From the NCBI GenBank assembly GCA_030280995.1, contig JASXTE010000002.1, positions 5,639,683-5,703,682 on the forward strand: DNA of 64,000 bases, given 5' to 3'. Both the position numbers and the translations under genes were made by a program. Under the pieces are notes generated by a model. The model worked only from the letters and a program-made list of their open reading frames with translations, searched no databases and was not told the DNA's origin. The DNA comes from Hemileia vastatrix. Its lineage: Eukaryota; Basidiomycota; Pucciniomycetes; Pucciniales; Zaghouaniaceae. Shown here one piece after another: positions 56,734-64,000 of the stretch. The first letter of the stretch is position 1, and every line of letters begins with the position of its first letter.

Positions 56734-57914
56734 ACCCCAGCATTTTATATATCTGGAAGAAGATTGATGAAAAGGAGGTATCCAAACTCTCATGTAGAAG
56801 TTTCTCAAAAGAAAGGGCAAGAGTTGGTTATGAAAGCACTGCATGAAGATCTAGGTCATAAGGGAATGGGCAAGACATATAGACAAATTACTGATAGATT
56901 TTGGTGGCCAGGTATGAAGATGGCTGTTAAGAAATGGGTTCAGTCATGTGAAGAATGTCAAAGAAGGAGTTATCTAAGGCCATAAGAACCTGGACATGCT
57001 ACCGGTGAAAACAGTCTTTTTGGTAGGGTTAGTTTGGATGCTGTTCATATAAAAGAGGGGAGATATAAATATTTAATTGTAGCCAGAGATGATTTATCTG
57101 GTTGGGTAGAGGAAGCACCTCTTATTTAATTAAATGCCAAAAATGTGGCAGATTTCTTGTTGAAGGATTGGGTGTATAGATATGGAGTTATGAAATTGGT
57201 AACAGTTGATGGAGGACCTGAATTTGGGGCAGAATTTAGGGAAGCTATATCAAAGGTTGGATTGAAGTTTAGGGTAGAAACCCCTTATTATCCTGAAGCT
57301 GAAGGAATGGTTGAAAGAGGGCATCAATTTATGAGGGATGCATTAGTTAAAATGTGTGGAACAAGTGCTGAAAAATGGAGGCACTATTTACCCTTAGTAT
57401 TATTTGCTGACAGAATCACTTCCAAAAGGACGACTGGATATTCGCCCTATGAACTAGTTTTTGGACAAAAAGCAGTTTTACCAGTTGATTTAGAGGCTGA
57501 ATCATATCTTGGAGTAGATTGGGATACTGTTAACACTACTGAAGAATTATTATGTGCAAGAATGATGAAGCTGGAGAAGAAAGAAGAATACTTAGAAAAG
57601 GCATATTCTAGAATGATTAAAATCAGAAATCAGTCAGTAAGATATTGGGATGAGTGGTTGGCACATCTACTTAGAGAACCTTTGAAGAATGGAGATATGG
57701 TTTTGGTGTATAATAGGAGTTTGGAAAGCCAGTGGGGGAAGATGTTTTCAGATAGGTGGAATGGACCTTATAAAGTCAGAGAACAGGTGTCTGGCGGTTC
57801 ATAGGTTTTGGAAGAATTGGATGGAGTAGTTTTAAAGAAGAGGTTAGTGGCCAATCAAGTCAAACAGTTCCATCCTAGGGGCACCAGGAGTGCTGAAGGG
57901 TTAACTCTGAAATG
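56734..57914 (+). pseudogene. gypsy-2 integrase
   Basis: Zinc domain with ALHEDLGHKGMGKTYRQ, RFWWPGMKM and CEECQRRSYL (HHCC). Core with SLDAVHIKEGRYKYLIVARD (first Asp), KLVTVDGGPEFGAEF (second Asp) and YYPEAEGMVERG (Glu), so the DDE triad is intact. C-terminal part has DMVLVYNRSLESQWGK and, after a TAG near 57804, LEELDGVVLKKRLVANQVKQ to about 57914. Stops: TAA 56983-56985, TAA near 57127 and the TAG. All breaks are in frame, so decay is recent compared with gypsy-1. Confidence 0.92.
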
Positions 57915-58075
57915 AGGGTAAACTAGTTCTATAATTGCTTGAAGGTTGACTCCAAAATGAGGATAAACTACATAATCAATTAAATAAAATTTTGTCAAGG
58001 TGGAACTCCAAAATGAGGGTAAACTATTTCTACAATCGTTTGAAGGTGAAACTCTGGAATGAGAATAAACTACTT
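57903..58075 (+). repeat. four-copy array of an ACTC..AATGAG.(G/A)TAAACTA motif
   Basis: Copies near 57904-57924, 57949-57970, 58004-58026 and 58050-58072. Each is 'aactc(c/t)(a/g)(a/g)aatga(g/r)(g)(g/a)taaacta'. They follow the integrase stop directly. Gypsy-1 has one copy at the same place (23055-23078). It is a variant of the longer motif with the GACNTTAAACTGG core. Confidence 0.75.
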
Positions 58076-58286
58076 TCTTATTAAAAATATTACTGTCGTT
58101 TTACTATGGTATGGGAGATGAAACCATTATCAAAAATCTTACAACATTTATGAAGACATTTGTTTGAAAATTCTTAAAACTCTTAAAGCAACAAAAATTA
58201 TGGAGAAGATATATGTTGGAATGATAAATTTTTTATTGGTAGAAGTGTTCACAGGGGAACCTTCTGAATTAAATATTGGCAAGTTT

Positions 58287-58418
58287 GGGGGTAAGTGATG
58301 GGCTGGCTGCTCTATACCCAGTTACCCCACAATGTTTGTTACCAATTTTCCCCTGTTTCTAGTTGAATCCTGGATTTGTTTTTGATCTATAGGAAGTCGG
58401 CTAAGACTATAAACTGGA
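58287..58418 (+). repeat. module H4: hairpin plus motif in gypsy-2
   Basis: GGGGGTAAGTG...CCCAGTTACCCC (58287-58328) forms a hairpin with the conserved internal GGGCTGGCTGCTCTAT. About 70 nt later 'ctatag' precedes GCTAAGACTATAAACTGGA (58400-58418). Same layout as H1 and H2 in gypsy-1. Confidence 0.75.
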
Positions 58419-58565
58419 ACAAACAAAAAGACACTGCTCTTAATGCCAAATTCAAGATTCTTTTACTTTTGTTTTTGTTATTTCTTTTATGCCAGATTTT
58501 TTTAACAACATACATGTTTTGTTCATTTTAATTTTTATAATACTATAAAATATTGTTAAGGGTGA

Positions 58566-58625
58566 TGATCACTGGTGGTCTCTAATCATTTTTAAAAATT
58601 GGAGGGAGCCCACCCAGTGATCATT
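58566..58625 (+). repeat. hairpin P2
   Basis: GATCACTGGTGGTCTC pairs with GAGCCCACCCAGTGATC across a 26-nt A/T-rich loop, with one bulged C. Positional homologue of P1 (23636-23697). Confidence 0.8.
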
Positions 58626-58695
58626 ATCATAAAATCTTATTTTTCTAAACTTTCATTTATTAATTTTGTATTTCTAATTTCTCAAAAATGTGTAA

Positions 58696-58768
58696 CCACA
58701 TCAAGTTGCACTTGGATGTGGGTATAATGTCGAGGGTACGGCTCATCAATTGGCCAGGGGGCATCTTT
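58696..58768 (+). repeat. module S3
   Basis: CCACATCAAGTTGCACTTGG then ATGTGGG, with a hairpin CCACATC/GATGTGG, and then CTCATCAATTGGCCAGGGG. Homologous to S1 and S2 in gypsy-1. Confidence 0.7.
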
Positions 58769-58825
58769 TAAATTTCATTTTACATTTCATAAATTTTTAT
58801 ATTTCAAATTTGTTTATCATCATTC

Positions 58826-58940
58826 TTTAAAAAAATAAAAAATAAAAAAATAAAATATAAAATATAAAATATATAATAAAAAATAAAAAATAAAATAAAA
58901 TAAAATAAAAAATTATAAAAATTATAAAATAATAATAGAT
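58826..58940. repeat. A-rich low-complexity tract
   Basis: 'aaaataaaaaataaaat'-type sequence for about 110 bp, in the same place as 24250-24325. It separates the sense and antisense units. Confidence 0.75.
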
Positions 58941-59039
58941 TAGTTTTTTTAAGTGTATATTTCTTTTTTTTATGTTTCATTTATATTCCCTTCAGGACAG
59001 ATAGTTAACCGGAATAAATAAAATTTAAGAAGAATTATT

Positions 59040-60058
59040 TTTGGGAGAAGCTCTTTCTGGAGAATTCGGAGCTGATTTGTCAGTTATCCTGAAAGCTGAA
59101 TTGATTTGTTGGTATTGGGAAATTCAAAGCCAGTTGGCTATTTTTAGATGATCACTTAAAATTTTCTCTCTGAACCATACCTCAGTTTGATCAGAAGGAG
59201 GATAATGGTGAAAATAAGTTAAAATATTATTAAAATTAGGTGAAAGGTGATGTTAAAATAGATGAATAGTGACTTGGGGATAATTAGGACCAGGTAAAGG
59301 AAGCTCATACGCTGATGAATGGATGGGTGAAGCATTGGACACTGGAATTATGGAGCAAGAGTCAATTTTATAAATATGATCTAATTAAGATAAAAGGGAT
59401 ACTAACTTCTATAAACACCATCAAGATTGAGTCTAAAAGGCTTACTGGGAATAGGAATTGGTGTTTTTAGATATGTGAATGGGTTGATAATTTTTGAAGG
59501 AGGTTTGGTATTGGATCTGGGTCTTTTAGAGGATTTTTTGGAGATAGGAGAAGAAGGAAGGCTGTTGGTTCTAGATCTTTTGGGCTTGTTAATTTTTAAA
59601 GGGCTAGGAGAATGGATAGAAGATGAAGAGGAAAGATCCAAGGATTTTTTAATTGAAGGAGTTTTTCTCATGGCTCTTGGAGCGATTGGAGTCCTGGGAG
59701 GATTAGAAGCAATCCTAGACTGAAGAGAAGGAGCAGCTGGACCCAGTGTGTTTTGGTCAGGAGAGAAGTTTAGATAGGAAGAGGGGGTAAATGGTGTTGT
59801 ATTGTTGGAAGTAGAAGGAATAGGAGGAGGACTTGATGGTTTTGGAATGGGATTACAGAAGGGAGCAAAAGAGGTAGCAGGATTTGGCAGGGAACCATAT
59901 TTCAAGCTGGAGCATTTTCTTTTCTTAATGAAGCAGGCAGAACAAGCTCTGTTATAGGTTTTTTTCTTAGGTTTAAAGGTATAAACACATTCTTGATGAG
60001 TGAAACAGCAGTAATTGCAAGCTTGATCAGGAGAAGCAACATAGCGGGATGGATTCAT
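59040..60058 (-). pseudogene. gypsy-2 antisense gene A, zinc-cluster protein
   Basis: ATG 60058; open for 218 codons to 59402. N-terminus MNPSRYVASPDQACNYCCFT, with a CX2CX6C triplet (residues about 14-24) and a second one, ACSACFIKKRKCSS, about 15 residues later. CX2CX6C-Xn-CX2CX6C is the spacing of fungal Zn(2)Cys(6) domains, with the basic run in the second half. The rest is Pro/Ser-rich and then strongly basic (KRSRTNSLPSSPISKKSSKR), like a nuclear protein. Beyond the stop at 59402, coherent sequence goes on in other frames to about 59040 (SAYELPLPGPNYPQVTIHLF, DQTEVWFREKILSDHLKIAN), so a second exon is possible. Opposite strand to pol. Homologous to 25922-24609. This first exon is the least damaged coding region in the element. 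Confidence 0.65.
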
Positions 60059-60179
60059 CTTGATAGGATTAAAAAATTGGATGGAAACACTGGAGAATGA
60101 CCTGAAATTGGGAGAAAAGGAACTGGTGAAAAGATATGGACTCTGGATAGAAAGGGATGTTGGAATTGATCAAACGTTT

Positions 60180-60414
60180 GGTCCAACATGACCTTAAACT
60201 GGCAAGTTTGTCATTCTTTGGTCCACTATGACCCTAAACTATAAAATCACTCATTCTTTGTCCTCTATGACATTAAACTGGAAATTCAATCGTTTTTTGG
60301 ACAATTTAAAAGAGATTTACAAGATGGGTCCCCCATGACCTTAAACTGGAATATTCTATGCAACTCTATGCACTCATTTTAATTTATCACTGTCCACCAA
60401 GACATCTAAACTGG
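60180..60414 (+). repeat. five-copy motif cluster in gypsy-2
   Basis: Copies start near 60181, 60221, 60259, 60329 and 60392. Four have the form GTCC(A/C/T)(A/C)(C/T)(A/T)(A/T)GAC followed by (C/A)(T/C)TAAACTGG, and the fifth (60221) ends CTAAACTATA. The cluster ends 122 bp upstream of the start codon of antisense gene A, on the side where its promoter would be. Spacing is uneven (38-70 bp), so this is not a simple tandem array. Confidence 0.85.
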
Positions 60415-61040
60415 TAATGTAAAATTTTTATGAAGGCTATTCAATTAAAAATCAACAAATTATTTAATTTATCACCGGTACTCAAATTTTGAAAAGGGTG
60501 TATGTTTGATTTGGAAAATTTAGTGGTTAATATTGTGGAGGTGATGGATGAAGAATGATAATTATGGTGCTAAACATGGTGAAAATATGGTGATTATTAT
60601 TATTTAAAAGATGATTTATTAAAAGGTTGTCTATTTGAATGTTGTGATGATGAAACTTTTTAAGGAGGATATGGTAGTTGGAAAAGTAGTGTGCCTTGAA
60701 TAGGCTAAATGGTATGAAGCTTGGAGGACCTTATGGCAAGAATTGGATCAAGTATTTGGCTCAATCAAAGAGAATGGAATCTGGAGTATTTGGCTCATTT
60801 GATGAGAATGAAATCAAGTATTCAGCTCAGTAGGTGTGGAGCCTACTCTCTTAATGCATATGAGTGGAGACTGGTGTAGGGGAGTCTGAAGGGACTCAAA
60901 ACTTGCTCTCAGTAGTTGGAAGCATCATGAGGCAAATAGGTTTTATTTAAAAATGAAAATTTATGAAGAAATCAATTTAAAACAATTTAATAGGAAGAAA
61001 AGATCAGGATTCATGTTTACTAAAGCACCAAACTAGAAGA
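60415..61040. other. spacer between antisense genes; short direct repeats
   Basis: Non-coding. At 60745-60835 three imperfect units of about 37 bp share 'ggatcaagtatttggctca' and 'gagaatg'. Probably the 3' flank of antisense gene B and upstream region of gene A. Confidence 0.5.
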
Positions 61041-61700
61041 TTAAAACAAATAATTTCGCTGAAATTTTTCTACATCATCATCAAAACTCTGCATCAACAA
61101 TCTTCTCTTCATTAAATCTTCATGATTATTGGCGGGAGTGTCTTGGAAGTAGAATAAAATATTTCTCTTTATATCATCAGTAAAGTCAAGAAAAAGATAT
61201 CTATGAAATTTAGGATAATGATTTATATAGTCCATTTGGACTCGACCTACATCATCAGAGTTGGTGATGTTAATAGCTAAAAGATGGAAAAGGAATTGTT
61301 GGGATTAGCATGGAATAGATAAATAATTATTAAAAGGCCTACTTTGGGACCCAGGAAATAAAGTCTGGGCAAAAGAAAAAGGGGAAACTGGAAGTGTAGG
61401 TGAAGGATCTTGAGAAGGAGGGATTAGAGATGAAGTTGGAGATGTTGGTCTAGTTTTAGCCTTGATCCTTTTCAAGAATGCTGGTACTTTTGCTAATCTT
61501 TTTTTAGATAAGTTAGAAGCTGTAGCAGAAGATGTGCCAGAAATAGGATTGAAAGATGGTTTAGAAGTTGGTCGGACGCATTTAACCTTTTTGGAGCGAC
61601 AGAGATCACAAGCCGTTCTTCCAGGAGGATTTGGAAAGGACATCAAGCAAGGGAGCTCATATTTCTTGCAGAGGTCTCATGGTACGGCAAGATCTTTCAT
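61041..61700 (-). pseudogene. gypsy-2 antisense gene B, zinc-cluster protein
   Basis: One minus frame from ATG 61700 to the stop at 61041, about 219 codons. It starts MKDLAVP, then TGA at 61679-61677 exactly where a Cys would complete CX2C (stop-DLC), then KKYELPC, then about 11 residues and TACDLCRSKKVKCVRPT, a classic CX2CX6C half of a fungal Zn(2)Cys(6) domain. A Ser/Pro-rich middle follows (SSLIPPSQDPSPTLPVSPFS), a TAA near 61305, then YPKFHRYLFLDFTDDIKRNI and EDLMKRRLLMQSFDDDVEKF. The C-terminal block is also seen in gypsy-1 antisense gene B. Two stops make this copy a pseudogene; homology between copies argues it was coding. Confidence 0.65.
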
Positions 61701-61852
61701 ACTGATGATGGTACTTATAGAAGTAGAAATAAGATTATTTAGTTGGAGTGGGATGTTGAAGAAATGATGAAGAGATGAATATGGAGAAGATAAAAGTAGG
61801 ATTATATATCGATCAAACATGCAAAATTCAAAGAATGAGGACATTCTTCTTT

Positions 61853-61862
61853 GGAGGGAGGA
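61853..61862 (+). promoter_or_regulatory. polypurine tract of gypsy-2
   Basis: GGAGGGAGGA directly before the 3' LTR start at 61863, identical to the tract of gypsy-1. Confidence 0.85.
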
Positions 61863-62946
61863 TGTGGCATTCCAAATCTTAGAACGGCTCTAAAAGACTA
61901 TATAGAATGTTTATTGGAAGTAGTACGGTGATTGGAGAAGCCGGATTAATTTAAAATATTTTATTATTAAACAAAAAATGAAGTTGAAAAAGTCAAGATA
62001 TGAATGTTTGGTCAGATTTATTAATTTCAGGGGTCATATAATTTTTTACAGCTGCAAAATTAACCTTAATGAAAGTCAAGAAGCTCAAGAACTTTTGGGA
62101 ATTTTCCCTGAATCTTTACTAATTTTCTTATATTTTTAATTGATTTTTAAAGATTTATTAAATTATTTACCTTTTTCAATAATTACTTAACTTTGATAAT
62201 TTTTCATAAGGTGAATGGAGCTGTGCAGACTACAAAAAATTTCTGGGAATGTTAAGGAGAAGTAGCTCTATCATTTGTAATTTTTCTAGATTTTTTATTA
62301 TAGATTTAAGGTTCTAAATTGAGTCCGGAGGTCCGGACAAGCTCCTTAAAAACTCCATACAAGTTCCAGATGAGCTCTGGCTGCACTCCAGAGGGAAAAA
62401 GGGAATGTGACTGATTATTATGCATATAAGGCTGTAGGCTCAAAACTATTGAGGAGGGGAACTCAAGAATATAACAGATTACAACAACCATTATTCATAT
62501 TTTTCTTTTGCCAACAAAATAATTAATCATTTATAATACCCTTATAAAATAAAAATTTTACATAACACTTTAAATATTTTACTCAACAACTCTTAAACAT
62601 TAACATATAGGGTATCATTAGAAAGGTTTTAACTCCAGGGACTCATTTATAGTATCTGTTCACAAAAATTATTAAAATCTAAAAACATTAAAACTTCATT
62701 CTTTTAAAATATTGTTTCTGGTGTAACTTTATTGTTGAATTTCAGTTGTTTTGCACAGAAGAACTGCTCAATCATCCTAAAAAGAGTTAATTAGACAGGG
62801 TTTCATTCTTTATTATTATCAAGTAGACTTTTAAGCTTATTGATCTAAAAAACTCGCAAATTCATTTAGAGGGACAGGGTTTTCTCTGATTATCCAACTC
62901 CTTTGGATTCTGCTTACAGCAAGGCAACTGTAAGATTCTACCTACC
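61863..62946 (+). mobile_element. 3' LTR of gypsy-2 (1084 bp)
   Basis: Starts TGTGGCATTCCAAATCTT and ends GATTCTACCTAC plus one base before the CTGT duplication. Collinear with the 5' LTR apart from the 1214-bp insert there. The two LTRs differ by many substitutions, so the insertion is not recent. Confidence 0.92.
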
Positions 62947-62950
62947 CTGT

Positions 62951-64000
62951 TCATCATGAAAATTTCCCAAGTTGTGTATACTTAGTTGGTTTGTCATGTT
63001 GGAGTTGACTGGATCAACTAGGTTGTGTATAGACATTTTTGAAGAAGTTGATGGAATGGGTTCGAAAGCTGCCTGGGAAGATTCTATCAGCTTTTTTTGA
63101 TTAACATTCCAGAAGAGCCAGCCCTTTGAGGCTTGTGGGAAACCTACCAGTATGAATTTTTCTGCTTGTGGATCTAGTTTCAGTCTGGACTCTTGTGGAA
63201 CATGGACGTAGGCAGTGGATCCAAAAGTTTGTATTATGTTAGCAATGGGTGCATGACCAAAAAGTGCTTCAAATGGTGTTTTGTTGTGCATGACTGTGTT
63301 AGGGAGGCAATTTTGAACATAGGCTGCCCATTTATATGCAAAACCCCAAAAGAATTTTGGTAAGCTGCTTTCGAGTAGAATAGTTCTCCCCATGTCAGAT
63401 AATGACCTATTTTGTTGTTCTATTTTGCCATTTTGTTTGTGATTGTATGGCAGGGAGAGTTCATGAATGATACCTTTTGAGATGAGGAAGGATTACAGGG
63501 TTTTGTTTACAAATTCACAGCCGTTGTTGGAGTAAAAGCATTTGACCAATTTGGTTGTTTGATTTTCTAATCGTTTGATTGAGTTGATTATGACTGAGGA
63601 TGTGTCACTTTTATATTTTAAGATATGGCATTCAGTGTAAGTTGTAGCACAGTCTTTGATTGTTAGGGCATATAGACCATTCTCAAATGTTATTTCTTTG
63701 AGTGGTCCAATTAGATCAGTGTTGAGTAGTTCAAGGCTTTCTAGTTGTCAATTGCATGAGGGTAAGTTTGATGTTCTAGTGATTTTGGAGATTTTGCAGA
63801 TCTCACAGTGAATTTCTCCATCTGGGATTCTTAGTGGCAAACCTTTGGCCATTTCTGCAGATACCAGTTTTCTTATTTGTTGAAGGCTTTCATGGCCAAA
63901 GAGTCTGTGATAGTAGTAAAGTAAATCATTGTTATTGGTTGCGACTAGGGCTTGAGGTGGAATTGTATTATTCAGAGTATCAAGAGTATTTTTTCTGTTT
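62951..64000 (-). pseudogene. copia integrase
   Basis: Minus strand, from the window edge: GLPLRIPDGEIHCEICKIS (zinc-domain end), LELLNTDLIGPLKEIT (first Asp), VKCFYSNNGCEFVNKTL, where the second catalytic Asp has become Asn, a stop, then YNHKQNGKIEQQNRSLSDMG (catalytic Glu) and TILLESSLPKFFWGFAYKWA through SIHNLGNFHDEQ to the insertion point. The last 151 codons (63393-62938) are open. Several stops upstream. Same protein block as the copia relic at 863-1640. Confidence 0.88.

Larger units (their letters stand above)
47548..62946 (+). mobile_element. gypsy-2: full-length Ty3/gypsy element (15.4 kb)
   Basis: Two LTRs (47548-49850 and 61863-62946), primer-binding site, gag-protease-RT-RNase H-integrase in the Ty3/gypsy order on the plus strand, a roughly 4-kb 3' region with hairpins, motif arrays and two antisense ORFs, and a polypurine tract. 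Flanked by the 4-bp duplication CTGT (a fifth base differs, A versus C). All pol domains carry stops, so it is not autonomous now. It contains a solo LTR (52977-54144) and, in the 5' LTR, a further insertion (48095-49308). Confidence 0.93.
45883..64000 (-). mobile_element. Ty1/copia element split by gypsy-2 (continues past window)
   Basis: Pol reads on the minus strand: integrase (64000-62951), then, on the other side of a 15.4-kb insertion, RT and RNase H (47547-45883). The inserted gypsy is flanked by CTGT on both sides (47544-47547 and 62947-62950). When one copy of that duplication is dropped, the copia reading frame continues without a shift from the integrase side into the RT side, which proves that this was one element before the insertion. 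Its 5' part lies beyond the right edge. Confidence 0.9.

Noticed and set aside
58287..58300. GTAAGTGATGGG in hairpin H4 as a 5' splice site with 'ctatag' as acceptor
   Set aside because: The donor consensus is not kept in H1-H3 whereas the stem is, so a structural role explains it better. An intron is not excluded.
59427..59723. 98-codon plus ORF opposite antisense gene A
   Set aside because: Shadow frame of the antisense gene; the cysteine pattern and homology to gypsy-1 are on the minus strand.
1..64000. CRISPR arrays, bacterial operons, tRNA and rRNA genes
   Set aside because: None seen. Repeats are transposon-derived, with no regular repeat-spacer pattern, and no cloverleaf-like A and B boxes were recognised.

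Overview
This window looks like repeat-rich intergenic DNA from a basidiomycete fungus, most likely a rust (Pucciniales) with a large, AT-rich, transposon-swollen genome. The clues are eukaryotic-type spliced ORFs with short GT-AG introns of about 60-80 nt, the element families present (Ty3/gypsy, Ty1/copia, PIF/Harbinger, CACTA-type MITEs, Tc1/mariner), a fungal TET/JBP-like oxygenase and a RAD5-like SNF2 gene fragment. I see no intact host gene, tRNA, rRNA or CRISPR array. Almost every coding stretch is a decayed mobile-element gene with stops, frameshifts or deletions.

Layout. 1-1.6 kb: decayed copia pol, minus strand. 5.9-6.3 kb: a MITE. 7.35-8.0 kb: a Tc1/mariner transposase relic. 10.29-14.28 kb: a PIF/Harbinger element with 3-bp target duplications, carrying a transposase fragment and, on the opposite strand, a TET/JBP-like oxygenase pseudogene. 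15.6-18.2 kb: a spliced SNF2/RAD5-like pseudogene cut by a 261-bp CACTA-type MITE. 18.3-19.25 kb: an unrecognised spliced pseudogene. 20.4-21.4 kb: a fragment probably from a Plavaka-type transposon. 21.4-28.05 kb: a 5'-truncated gypsy element (gypsy-1). 28.12-40.06 kb: two head-to-tail Harbinger elements, invaded by MITEs, a TTC microsatellite, a TET relic and two kinds of solo LTR. 41.33-45.05 kb: another Harbinger deletion derivative. 45.9-64 kb: a copia element (minus strand) split by a 15.4-kb gypsy element (gypsy-2, 47548-62946), which itself holds a 1.17-kb solo LTR and, in its 5' LTR, a further 1.2-kb insertion.

The most interesting system is in the roughly 4-kb region between integrase and 3' LTR of the two diverged gypsy elements. 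Both carry the same order of parts: hairpin modules, an A/T-rich tract, an antisense ORF with a CX2CX6C...CX2CX6C cluster of zinc(2)-Cys(6) type, then a cluster of copies of a roughly 22-nt motif (core GACNTTAAACTGG) just upstream of that antisense ORF, then a second antisense ORF of the same cysteine pattern, then polypurine tract and LTR. My hypothesis, an inference not shown by the sequence, is that these elements encode their own antisense DNA-binding regulators and carry the matching iterated sites. A second point of interest is the TET/JBP-like gene lodged in Harbinger elements.

All coordinates and translations were worked out by eye. Family names rest on motif recognition, not on database searches.
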